DNA of 13,623 nucleotides from Actinobacillus sp. (GTDB lineage: Bacteria > Pseudomonadota > Gammaproteobacteria > Enterobacterales > Pasteurellaceae): positions 1-13,623 of the forward strand of contig JAHHQY010000039.1 in NCBI GenBank assembly GCA_020026115.1, read 5' to 3'. Position 1 is the first letter of the stretch. Each line of letters starts with the position of its first letter. The notes below the pieces were generated by a model. That model was given only the letters and a program-made list of their open reading frames with translations. It was not told the DNA's origin and did no database searches. Positions 1 to 5,619 of this stretch are shown piece after piece. The position numbers and the translations under genes are program-made.

Positions 1-1377
1 ATTCAAATTGACGAAGACGGCTTTGAACGTGAAATGCAAGCACAGCGTCAACGTGCGCAATCAGCAAGTAACTTTGGCGTGGATTATAATTCAGTTATTC
101 GCGTTGAAGGCAAAACGCAATTCCACGGTTATGCCCAAGATAACGTTAATGCTGAAATTGTGGCGTTATTCGTAAATGGCCAAGAAGTTGATGCGGTAAA
201 TGCAGGCGATGACGTGGCGATTATTTTAGATAACACCGCATTTTATGCAGAATCTGGCGGTCAAGTTGGTGACCAAGGCCAAATTTTCGGTGCGAATGCT
301 AAAGTTGAAGTACAAGATACGCAAAAATATGGTCAAGTTTTTGCTCATATTGGTAAGCTGTTGGAAGGCGAATTACGTGTTGGTGATAAAGTCACTGCAC
401 AAGTTGACAGCAAACGCCGTCAACGTACCGCTTTAAATCACTCTGCAACCCATTTACTTCACGCAGCTTTACGCCAAGTTTTAGGCGCGCATGTTATGCA
501 AAAAGGTTCATTGGTTTCTGATAACGCATTACGTTTCGATTTTGCGCAACCAGAAAGCATTACTTCAGCACAATTAGTGGAAGTGGAAAATTTAGTTAAT
601 GCGAAAATTCGCGCTAATTTCCCTGTTGTAACGGAAGAAATGGCGATTGAAAAAGCGAAAGAAAAAGGCGCAATGGCCTTATTTGGTGAAAAATATGCTG
701 AAAATGTGCGTGTTTTAACTATGGGCGATTTTTCAATTGAGCTTTGTGGCGGTATTCATGCGCAACGTACAGGCGATATTGGTTTATTTAAAATTGTTTC
801 AGAAAGCGCTATTGCATCAGGCGTTCGCCGTATTGAAGCGGTAACGGGTGAAGGGGCAATGAACTTTATCCACAAACAAGAAGCGGTGTTAAGTCAAAGT
901 GCTGAATTATTAAAAGCAGATAGCGCAAGCTTAATGGATAAAATTCAGGCCTTACAAGAAAAAGCGAAAAAAGCAGAAAAAGAATTACAAGCCTTACAAG
1001 AAAAAATGGCTTTACAAGCTGGCGCAAACTTAGTGCAAAATGCACAAGTAATGGGCGAGGCAAAAGTTATTTTACAACAACTTGACGGCGTGGAAACAAA
1101 AGCGTTACGCACAATGGTTGATGATTTGAAAAATCAATTAGGCTCAAGTGTTGTGGTGTTAGCTTCAGTCACAGGCGAAAAAGTGAATCTTGTTGTAGGG
1201 GTAAGTAAAGATTTAACCGCAAAAGTGAAAGCCGGTGAATTAGTGAATTTGATGGCGCAACAAGTGGGCGGTAAAGGCGGTGGTCGTCCTGATATGGCGA
1301 TGGCTGGCGGTAATGAGCCACAACATATTGCGCAAGCCTTAGAAACAGGTCGTGAATGGCTTAATAACAAGCTTTAA
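1..1377 (+). CDS. alaS: Alanyl-tRNA synthetase, 3' portion (5' end outside window)
   Basis: Charges tRNA-Ala with alanine and hydrolyses mischarged Ser/Gly-tRNA-Ala in the cytoplasm. The frame is open from base 1, so the gene enters from upstream; the first Met at 34 is internal. About 458 codons are present, roughly the C-terminal half of a family usually near 870 residues, so the catalytic core is missing. Visible parts in order: the editing domain, with the zinc-binding HSATH at 439–453 and the second half of the metal site, C-x-x-x-H, at 745–759; a Lys/Glu/Gln-rich coiled coil around 925–1010; and the C-Ala domain with its glycine-rich GGKGGGRPDMAMAGG stretch near 1270–1312. Oddity: the second metal motif reads CGGIH (Ile codon ATT at 754–756), where I know CGGTH as near-invariant. 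The zinc ligands Cys and His are kept. The identification is secure; the effect of the Thr-to-Ile change is unknown. Confidence 0.97.
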   Translation: MQIDEDGFEREMQAQRQRAQSASNFGVDYNSVIRVEGKTQFHGYAQDNVNAEIVALFVNGQEVDAVNAGDDVAIILDNTAFYAESGGQVGDQGQIFGANAKVEVQDTQKYGQVFAHIGKLLEGELRVGDKVTAQVDSKRRQRTALNHSATHLLHAALRQVLGAHVMQKGSLVSDNALRFDFAQPESITSAQLVEVENLVNAKIRANFPVVTEEMAIEKAKEKGAMALFGEKYAENVRVLTMGDFSIELCGGIHAQRTGDIGLFKIVSESAIASGVRRIEAVTGEGAMNFIHKQEAVLSQSAELLKADSASLMDKIQALQEKAKKAEKELQALQEKMALQAGANLVQNAQVMGEAKVILQQLDGVETKALRTMVDDLKNQLGSSVVVLASVTGEKVNLVVGVSKDLTAKVKAGELVNLMAQQVGGKGGGRPDMAMAGGNEPQHIAQALETGREWLNNKL

Positions 1378-1388
1378 GCAAAAAAATT

Positions 1389-1404
1389 TGTGTGCTAGCT
1401 CACA
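1389..1404. promoter_or_regulatory. CRP-like palindrome upstream of csrA
   Basis: TGTGTGCTAGCTCACA matches the CRP consensus TGTGA-N6-TCACA with one mismatch, and A/T-rich flanks extend it as in Pasteurellaceae CRP sites. Its centre (1396.5) is about 60 bp upstream of the start point predicted from the TAGAAT -10 at 1444–1449, close to the class I activation position. It begins 12 bp after the alaS stop and is followed by a T-run, so a weak alaS terminator is the alternative. A hairpin there would have a T–T mismatch and almost no loop, so I prefer the operator reading. Confidence 0.5.
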
Positions 1405-1414
1405 TTTTTAGCTT

Positions 1415-1439
1415 TTGCCTCGTGTTTTTTTCGGGGCAA
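1415..1439. other. Imperfect hairpin between alaS and csrA
   Basis: TTGCCTCG (1415–1422) pairs with CGGGGCAA (1432–1439) with one T·G wobble around a T-rich loop. No T-run follows on either strand, so it does not look like a working intrinsic terminator. It overlaps the -35 region of the putative csrA promoter and may be a decayed terminator or incidental. Confidence 0.3.
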
Positions 1440-1449
1440 TCGCTAGAAT
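1421..1449 (+). promoter_or_regulatory. Putative csrA promoter
   Basis: A good -10, TAGAAT, lies at 1444–1449. The -35 region (about 1421–1427) is poor, which fits a promoter that depends on an activator such as CRP bound at 1389–1404. The predicted start point is near 1456. A second AT-rich -10-like stretch (TATTTTATAA) follows at 1456–1465. Confidence 0.35.
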
Positions 1450-1463
1450 GAAGAGTATTTTAT

Positions 1464-1506
1464 AAGGATGAAAAGGCACATAATGTCTCATCAAAATAAG
1501 AAGGAA
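1464..1506 (+). promoter_or_regulatory. Possible CsrA self-binding sites in csrA leader
   Basis: Two A-N-G-G-A type motifs lie in the leader: AAGGA at 1464–1468 and AAGGA at 1501–1505. The second is the Shine–Dalgarno sequence of csrA itself. CsrA dimers bridge two GGA sites and block translation in known autoregulated leaders. The 37-nt spacing is compatible with bridging, but GGA is a short, common motif. Confidence 0.3.
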
Positions 1507-1511
1507 CAACT

Positions 1512-1703
1512 ATGCTTATATTATCGAGAAGAGTAGGTGAGCGATTTTTGATAGGCGACAACATTACGGTTACTGTTTTAGGCGTTTCAGGTTGCAATGT
1601 CAAACTCGGTATTGATGCACCGAAAGAAACAGCAATTTATCGCGAAGAGTTATATCAACGCATTTTACAGCAAAATAAACCACAAGCAGAGCAAACTGAT
1701 TAA
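1512..1703 (+). CDS. csrA: Carbon storage regulator CsrA
   Basis: Small homodimeric RNA-binding protein that binds GGA motifs in mRNA leaders and globally controls carbon metabolism, motility and biofilm genes after transcription. The 63 residues are the full family length (E. coli 61). The N-terminus MLILSRRVGE, the TVTVLGV strand, NAPKE-like DAPKE at 35–39 and the key RNA-contact Arg44 in YREELY are all present. The C-terminal tail, rich in Gln and Lys, is variable as expected. The start is set by AAGGA at 1501–1505, seven bases before the ATG. It sits between alaS and galU, as I recall from Haemophilus, and has its own terminator. Regulation is likely at two levels: a CRP-like site upstream and possible self-repression through GGA motifs in the leader. 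Confidence 0.97.
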   Translation: MLILSRRVGERFLIGDNITVTVLGVSGCNVKLGIDAPKETAIYREELYQRILQQNKPQAEQTD

Positions 1704-1708
1704 GCCAT

Positions 1709-1736
1709 TTTACCAAATCAGTTCATTTGCTAAGAT
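1709..1736 (+). promoter_or_regulatory. Putative galU promoter ahead of the csrA terminator
   Basis: TTTACC at 1709–1714 and TAAGAT at 1731–1736 are 16 bp apart, a fair sigma-70 promoter. Only 22 bp separate the terminator T-run from the galU ATG, so galU needs a promoter here or read-through from csrA. If this promoter is used, the hairpin at 1740–1762 lies at the very start of the galU mRNA. Confidence 0.3.
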
Positions 1737-1739
1737 AAG

Positions 1740-1770
1740 CACCGCACTCTTTGAGTGCGGTGATTTTTTT
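1740..1770 (+). terminator. Intrinsic terminator after csrA, built on an uptake-signal-like inverted pair
   Basis: A perfect 10-bp stem (CACCGCACTC / GAGTGCGGTG) with a TTT loop is followed by seven Ts at 1764–1770. Each arm holds the Haemophilus uptake-signal core with one change, GAGTGCGGT in place of AAGTGCGGT. The change is matched in the other arm so pairing is kept. Paired uptake signals serving as terminators are well known in this family. Confidence 0.85.
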
Positions 1771-1792
1771 AATAGAAGTTTAAGGATAAAAA

Positions 1793-2680
1793 ATGAAAGC
1801 AATTATTCCGGTTGCAGGTCTTGGAACAAGAATGTTACCTGCAACAAAAGCCATTCCAAAAGAAATGCTTACTTTGGTCGACAAGCCTTTAATTCAATAT
1901 GTTGTGAATGAATGTGTGGCTGCGGGTATTAAAGAAATTATTTTAGTGACACATTCTTCTAAAAACGCCATTGAAAACCATTTTGACACCAGTTTTGAAT
2001 TAGAAACAATGTTAGAAAAACGGGTGAAACGTCAATTATTAGAAGAAGTGCGCAGTATTTGCCCTAAAGATGTCACCATTATGCATGTACGCCAAGGTAA
2101 TGCGAAAGGTTTAGGTCATGCCGTATTATGTGGTTTGCCGTTGGTGGGAAAAAATCCTTTTGCGGTCATTTTACCCGATGTGCTGTTAGCGGATTTTTCT
2201 TCTAATCAAAAACAAGAAAATTTAGCGGCTATGTTAAAACGTTTCAATGAAACCCACACGAGCCAAATTATGGTGGCACCCGTGGCTCAAGAAGATGTGA
2301 GTAGTTACGGTATTGTGGATTGCAATGGCGTTGAATTACAAGGTGGCGCAAGCACAAGTATTGTCAATATTGTGGAAAAACCAAGTATCGAAGAAGCCCC
2401 ATCAAATTTAGCCGTTGTAGGACGTTACGTTTTTTCAGAAAATATTTGGGATTTACTTGCTCGAACCCCAATTGGCGTAGGCGATGAAATTCAATTAACC
2501 GATGCCATTGATATGCTTATTGAAAAAGAAAGCGTAGAAGCCTTCTGTATGACAGGAAAAACCTTTGATTGCGGTGATAAAATGGGCTATATGCAAGCTT
2601 TCGTTGAATATGGTATTCATCATCCAAAACTGGCACAAGACTTTAAAGACTATTTAAAAGCGTTGGTGAAAACTTTTTAA
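1793..2680 (+). CDS. galU: UTP–glucose-1-phosphate uridylyltransferase
   Basis: Makes UDP-glucose from UTP and glucose-1-phosphate, supplying sugar donors for lipopolysaccharide/LOS, capsule and galactose metabolism in the cytoplasm. The 295 residues match the usual length (about 295–302). The nucleotidyltransferase signature is at the N-terminus (IPVAGLGTRMLPATKAIPKE, residues 5–24). VTHSSKNAIENHFD, the ILPDV metal/nucleotide strand, VEKPS and GDEIQLTDAID follow in the expected order, and CGDKMGYMQAFVEYG is near the end. The start is supported by AAGGA at 1782–1786, just ahead of the ATG. It lies close downstream of csrA but behind a strong terminator, so co-transcription is probably limited. 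No abnormal residue was seen in the motifs I know. Confidence 0.97.
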   Translation: MKAIIPVAGLGTRMLPATKAIPKEMLTLVDKPLIQYVVNECVAAGIKEIILVTHSSKNAIENHFDTSFELETMLEKRVKRQLLEEVRSICPKDVTIMHVRQGNAKGLGHAVLCGLPLVGKNPFAVILPDVLLADFSSNQKQENLAAMLKRFNETHTSQIMVAPVAQEDVSSYGIVDCNGVELQGGASTSIVNIVEKPSIEEAPSNLAVVGRYVFSENIWDLLARTPIGVGDEIQLTDAIDMLIEKESVEAFCMTGKTFDCGDKMGYMQAFVEYGIHHPKLAQDFKDYLKALVKTF

Positions 2681-2695
2681 GTCAAAGTGAGATTT

Positions 2696-2727
2696 ATCTA
2701 TCTAAAAGGCTAGACGGCTAGATTGCG
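2696..2727. promoter_or_regulatory. Tandem met boxes (MetJ operator) upstream of metJ
   Basis: Four contiguous 8-bp units are in phase: ATCTATCT, AAAAGGCT, AGACGGCT and AGATTGCG. Against the met-box consensus AGACGTCT they match at about 4, 5, 7 and 4 positions. One strong box flanked by weaker in-phase boxes is the usual operator design for MetJ, which binds cooperatively. The array reaches the -35 element at 2723–2728, so bound MetJ would block its own promoter. Confidence 0.65.
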
Positions 2728-2751
2728 AAATAAAGGCTTTTCCCGTAGAAT
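2723..2751 (+). promoter_or_regulatory. metJ promoter
   Basis: TTGCGA at 2723–2728 and TAGAAT at 2746–2751 are separated by exactly 17 bp. The predicted start is near 2758, giving a leader of about 35 nt. The -35 overlaps the last met box. Confidence 0.55.
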
Positions 2752-2792
2752 GCGCACCTAGAAATTAGGTTTATTATTTCAAGGAAATTATT

Positions 2793-3077
2793 ATGGCATA
2801 TTGGAACGGAAAATATATTAGCCCTTATGTAGAACATGGCAAAAAAAGCGAGCAAGTAAAAAAAATTACTGTGTCTATTCCGTTAAAAGTATTGGAAATT
2901 TTAACCAATGAACGCACTCGTCGCCAAGTGCATAATTTACGCCATGCTACAAATAGCGAACTTCTATGTGAAGCCTTTTTACATGCTTTTACAGGTCAAC
3001 CTTTACCCACTGATGATGAATTAAAAAAAACGGTGGATGTTTATCTTATAAAAAACCGAAAAAAGCGAAAAAGCTGA
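2793..3077 (+). CDS. metJ: Methionine repressor MetJ with aberrant C-terminus
   Basis: Ribbon-helix-helix repressor of methionine biosynthesis and uptake genes that uses S-adenosylmethionine as corepressor. Residues 1–79 are close to E. coli MetJ: YISPY.EHGKKSEQ, the DNA-reading strand KKITVSIPLKV (23–33), RTRRQ, and the block LRHATNSELLCEAFLHAFTGQPLP (49–72), which holds most SAM-contact residues. From residue 80 (base 3030, right after an A8 run at 3023–3030) the family's ERxDEIPE…MRELGI…WEY segment is absent. A 15-residue basic tail (TVDVYLIKNRKKRKS) replaces it, giving 94 residues against about 105. The other two frames do not restore the missing segment: one stops after RWMFIL, the other gives unrelated Lys-rich sequence. 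AAGGA at 2781–2785 supports the start. Its own met boxes lie upstream. DNA and SAM binding are probably kept; the third helix is probably lost. Confidence 0.93.
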   Translation: MAYWNGKYISPYVEHGKKSEQVKKITVSIPLKVLEILTNERTRRQVHNLRHATNSELLCEAFLHAFTGQPLPTDDELKKTVDVYLIKNRKKRKS

Positions 3078-3081
3078 AAAA

Positions 3082-3115
3082 AAATCTCCATATATTTTTG
3101 CGTATATGGAGATTT
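3082..3115. terminator. Bidirectional terminator between metJ and tgt
   Basis: A perfect 13-bp inverted repeat, AAATCTCCATATA (3082–3094) and TATATGGAGATTT (3103–3115), surrounds an 8-base loop. On the plus strand ATTTATTTA follows. On the minus strand the stem runs into eight Ts (complement of the A-run at 3077–3084). It sits between convergent metJ and tgt, so it can end both messages. Confidence 0.85.
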
Positions 3116-3127
3116 ATTTATGCTTAA

Positions 3128-4282
3128 TTAAGCGTCTTTTTTCAAATCCATTTGTAATGGCGGAACTTCACGCCCGCGCACAGCATAAAACTCTTGCACG
3201 AACTCATCAAAAGTATCTTTTTCAATATGTTCACGAATTTTCGCCATTAAACGTTGATAATAACGTAAATTATGAATGGTATTTAAACGCGCGCCTAAAA
3301 TTTCATTGCATTTATCTAAATGATATAAATAAGCCTTCGTATAGTGTTGGCAAGTGTAGCAATCACATTCAGGATCTAAAGGCGTAATATCATCGCGATG
3401 TTTTGCATTACGAATTTTTACAATCCCGCCGGTAACAAATAAATGACCATTACGCGCATTACGCGTTGGCATAACGCAGTCAAACATATCAATACCGCGA
3501 CGAACCCCTTCGACTAAATCTTCAGGTTTACCAACGCCCATTAAGTAACGTGGTTTATCTTCTGGTAATTGCGGGCAAGTATATTCTAAAATTCGGTGCA
3601 TATCTTCTTTTGGTTCACCAACCGCTAAACCGCCAACCGCATAGCCATCAAAGCCAATTTTTTGTAAGCCTTCTAAGGAAACCTGACGCAATTCTTCAAA
3701 AACGCCACCTTGCACAATACCAAAAAGAGCATTTTTATTACCAAGCTCATCGAAACGATCGCGACAACGTTGTCCCCAACGGAGCGACATTTCCATTGAT
3801 TCTTTCGCATAATCAAAAGTAGCAGGATAAGGCGTACATTCATCAAACTGCATAACAATATCAGAGCCAAGATCGTATTGAATTTCCATCGATTTTTCTG
3901 GTGAAAGGAAAATACGCTCACCGTTAATTGGGTTTTGGAATTTCACCCCTTCTTCAGTAATTTTACGTAATTTACCTAAGCTAAATACTTGGAAGCCACC
4001 GCTATCGGTTAAAATTGGGCGGTGCCATTGCATAAAGTCGTGCAAGTCACCATGTTTACGCATAATTTCTTGACCAGGGCGTAACCAAAGGTGGAAAGTA
4101 TTGCCAAGGCAGATTTCAGCGCCGGTTGCTTCGACTTCTTCAGGGGTCATACCTTTTACTGTGCCGTAAGTGCCAACGGGCATAAAGGCAGGAGTTTGTA
4201 CGGTGCATTCGCCTTGCGGGCGTGCAAAAGTTAAGGTTCCACGGCGTGCATTACCGCAGGTTTTATGGAGTTTAAATTTCAT
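3128..4282 (-). CDS. tgt: tRNA-guanine transglycosylase (queuine tRNA-ribosyltransferase)
   Basis: Exchanges guanine-34 for preQ1 in GUN-anticodon tRNAs (Asp, Asn, His, Tyr), the entry step of queuosine in bacteria. The 384 residues are slightly longer than E. coli (375): four extra near the N-terminus and a short charged C-terminal tail. Visible landmarks: FMPVGTYGTVKG; DSGGFQVFSL with Asp93, the general base; NPINGE; FDECTPYP; the base-pocket GIVQGGV and GGLAVGEPK; the nucleophile Asp268 in DMFDCVMPTRNARNG; and the zinc site Cys306, Cys308, Cys311 with His337. All catalytic and metal residues are intact. AAGGA lies ahead of the start on the minus strand. It is downstream of queA, the next-but-one enzyme of the pathway, 91 bp away with a palindromic element between, so the two are probably an operon with partial uncoupling. 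Confidence 0.98.
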   Translation of the reverse strand: MKFKLHKTCGNARRGTLTFARPQGECTVQTPAFMPVGTYGTVKGMTPEEVEATGAEICLGNTFHLWLRPGQEIMRKHGDLHDFMQWHRPILTDSGGFQVFSLGKLRKITEEGVKFQNPINGERIFLSPEKSMEIQYDLGSDIVMQFDECTPYPATFDYAKESMEMSLRWGQRCRDRFDELGNKNALFGIVQGGVFEELRQVSLEGLQKIGFDGYAVGGLAVGEPKEDMHRILEYTCPQLPEDKPRYLMGVGKPEDLVEGVRRGIDMFDCVMPTRNARNGHLFVTGGIVKIRNAKHRDDITPLDPECDCYTCQHYTKAYLYHLDKCNEILGARLNTIHNLRYYQRLMAKIREHIEKDTFDEFVQEFYAVRGREVPPLQMDLKKDA

Positions 4283-4312
4283 GTTTTTTCCTTGAATAAA
4301 CAGTTCGAGGGC

Positions 4313-4328
4313 GTCTTATTAAAAAGAC
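4313..4328. repeat. Small hairpin in the queA–tgt gap
   Basis: GTCTT and AAGAC flank a 6-base AT loop (GTCTT-ATTAAA-AAGAC). On the minus strand it lies between the larger palindrome at 4331–4368 and the tgt ribosome-binding site, and supplies a TCTTTTTAAT run after that palindrome. Role unknown. Confidence 0.35.
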
Positions 4329-4330
4329 AT

Positions 4331-4368
4331 CTCGCGCCGAATTTTTGCCAACAAATTTTCGGCGCGAG
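4331..4368. repeat. CTCGCGCCGAA inverted pair, copy 1 (queA–tgt)
   Basis: CTCGCGCCGAA (4331–4341) and TTCGGCGCGAG (4358–4368) form an 11-bp GC-rich stem with a 16-base AT-rich loop. The left arm is followed on the minus strand by ATGTCTTTTTAAT, so it could act as a partial terminator between queA and tgt. The same element recurs at 9343–9379, 10231–10261, 13540–13581 and singly at 11520–11533. Confidence 0.85.
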
Positions 4369-4373
4369 TGGAT

Positions 4374-5444
4374 TTATTGCTTAGTAATAAACATCGCATC
4401 GCCATAGCTAAAGAAACGATACTGATTTTTCACCGCTTCTTCATAGGCATGCATGGTATGTTCAAAGCCTGCAAAAGCACAAACCAACATAATTAACGTG
4501 CTTTCAGGTAAATGGAAATTGGTAATCAGCGCATCAACAACGCGGAATTTTTTTCCAGGATAAATAAAAATTGAGGTATCGCTAAAAAATGGTTCAATTA
4601 ATTGTTGAGAACCATTTTCTTCAGCTTTTAAAGCGGCACTTTCAATTGAGCGCACAGAAGTTGTGCCTACGGTAATGACGCGCTTGCCTTGTGCTTTTGT
4701 TTTTAAAATCGCATCAACAACATCTTGAGGCACTTCTGCATATTCGCTATGCATTTTATGGTCTTCAAGATTTTCCACACGAACGGGTTGGAAAGTTCCC
4801 GCGCCGACATGCAAGGTCACAAAGGCAAAATTTACGCCTTTCGCTTTAAGTTGAGCCATAAGTTCATCGTCAAAATGTAAGCCTGCTGTTGGCGCAGCCA
4901 CAGCGCCAGGTACTTTGTTATATACCGTTTGATAGCGTTCTTTATCGGCGTCTTCATCAGGGCGATCAATATAAGGCGGTAAAGGAATATGGCCAATTTG
5001 TTGTAAGACGTCTAATAAATTTTTTTCACTTTGGCAAAGTTTTAATTCAAATAAAGTGTCGTGACGTGCGCTCATTTCAAAGGCAAGGCCTTGATTTTCA
5101 CCTAATTTATCTTCGCCAAGAATTAAAATTGCCCCTTCTTTTGGGGCTTTTGAGGCGCGAATGTGGGCTAAACAACGGGAATTGTCAAGCACACGTTCAA
5201 CTAAAACTTCAACTTTTCCGCCTGTTTCTTTTTTGCCGAACATACGGGCAGGAATAACGCGCGTATTATTAAAAATTAATAAATCGCCCTCGTTAATTAA
5301 ATCTAAAACATCGGCAAAATGCCCATGGGTTAAAGCGCCAGATTTCCCGTCTAATTGTAATAAACGGCTTGCTTTGCGCTCAGGTTTTGGATAACGAGCG
5401 ATAAGCTCATCGGGTAAATCAAATTTAAAATCGGAAACACGCAT
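4374..5444 (-). CDS. queA: S-adenosylmethionine:tRNA ribosyltransferase-isomerase
   Basis: Transfers and isomerises the ribosyl part of S-adenosylmethionine onto preQ1-modified tRNA to give epoxyqueuosine. The 356 residues match E. coli (356). Conserved blocks in order: MRVSDFKFDLP…LIARYP at the N-terminus, LLIFNNTRVIPARMFG, HIRASKAPK, HIPLPPYIDRPDE, the signature GAVAAPTAGLHF, FVTLHVGAGTFQPVR, EYAEVPQ, GTTSVRSIES, VVDALITNFHLPESTLIMLV and YRFFSYGDAMFI at the end. It heads the queA–tgt pair. The start at 5444 matches the family N-terminus, but no good Shine–Dalgarno precedes it. A TTGAGA/TAGACT promoter is readable about 35 bp upstream, and beyond that sits a terminator in the same orientation. 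Both genes act on the same tRNA wobble base, which supports co-expression. Confidence 0.98.
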   Translation of the reverse strand: MRVSDFKFDLPDELIARYPKPERKASRLLQLDGKSGALTHGHFADVLDLINEGDLLIFNNTRVIPARMFGKKETGGKVEVLVERVLDNSRCLAHIRASKAPKEGAILILGEDKLGENQGLAFEMSARHDTLFELKLCQSEKNLLDVLQQIGHIPLPPYIDRPDEDADKERYQTVYNKVPGAVAAPTAGLHFDDELMAQLKAKGVNFAFVTLHVGAGTFQPVRVENLEDHKMHSEYAEVPQDVVDAILKTKAQGKRVITVGTTSVRSIESAALKAEENGSQQLIEPFFSDTSIFIYPGKKFRVVDALITNFHLPESTLIMLVCAFAGFEHTMHAYEEAVKNQYRFFSYGDAMFITKQ

Positions 5445-5477
5445 AATGGTTTTTGGAATGTTAAAAATAAGGAGGCT

Positions 5478-5506
5478 AGTCTAGTGGCATTTAGGGGTAA
5501 TCTCAA
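5478..5506 (-). promoter_or_regulatory. Putative queA promoter
   Basis: Read on the minus strand, TTGAGA (5506–5501) and TAGACT (5483–5478) are 17 bp apart. The predicted start is near 5471, leaving a leader of about 27 nt with no Shine–Dalgarno. Instead the leader contains CCTCCTTA, which equals the anti-Shine–Dalgarno core of 16S rRNA. Confidence 0.45.
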
Positions 5507-5527
5507 GGAAAAAGCGGAATTTTAGCC

Positions 5528-5554
5528 AAAAAAAGCCCCTTTTAAGTAAGGGGC
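5528..5554 (-). terminator. Strong minus-strand intrinsic terminator upstream of queA
   Basis: GCCCCTT (5535–5541) and AAGGGGC (5548–5554) form a 7-bp GC-rich stem with a 6-base loop. On the minus strand the stem is followed directly by seven Ts (complement of 5528–5534). On the plus strand no T-run follows. The nearest minus-strand gene in front of it would have to begin within the 200 bp up to rapA, where none is visible. Confidence 0.75.
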
Positions 5555-5584
5555 AAAGATTTGGGCCGTAGTTTTTCTAATAGT
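5528..5584 (-). ncRNA. Putative short RNA or attenuated leader of queA
   Basis: A promoter with a perfect TATAAT (5596–5591, minus strand) predicts a start near 5584, and a strong intrinsic terminator ends at 5528. The product would be about 57 nt, lying 84 nt before queA. It could be a small RNA or a queA leader that terminates early. I could not fold the 5' part into an aptamer I recognise. Confidence 0.35.
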
Positions 5585-5590
5585 GGGCTT

Positions 5591-5619
5591 ATTATAAAAT
5601 CATACCAAGCAAATATAAA
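5591..5619 (-). promoter_or_regulatory. Putative minus-strand promoter in the queA–rapA gap
   Basis: On the minus strand TTTATA (5619–5614) and TATAAT (5596–5591) are 17 bp apart. The -10 is a perfect consensus, the -35 matches 4 of 6. It fires toward the terminator at 5528–5554 and queA. Confidence 0.4.

Noticed and set aside
925..1010. Repeated Lys/Glu/Gln-rich sequence in alaS as a DNA repeat
   Set aside because: It encodes the normal coiled coil before the C-Ala domain. The nucleotide similarity follows from amino-acid composition.
866..1370. Minus-strand open frames of 65 and 78 residues antisense to alaS
   Set aside because: They are composition-driven shadows of the alaS coding frame without start signals.
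3106..3387. Plus-strand 93-residue open frame overlapping tgt
   Set aside because: It lies antisense inside tgt, has no recognisable protein sequence and starts inside the metJ/tgt terminator, so it is a shadow.
4889..5257. Plus-strand 122-residue open frame antisense to queA
   Set aside because: queA is fully conserved on the other strand. This frame has no ribosome-binding site or family resemblance.
5555..5610. preQ1-I riboswitch on the minus strand upstream of queA
   Set aside because: GAAAAACTA resembles the A-rich tail and queA is a typical target, but no GG…CCC P1 stem with the right loops can be built upstream of it. I kept only the promoter–terminator observation.
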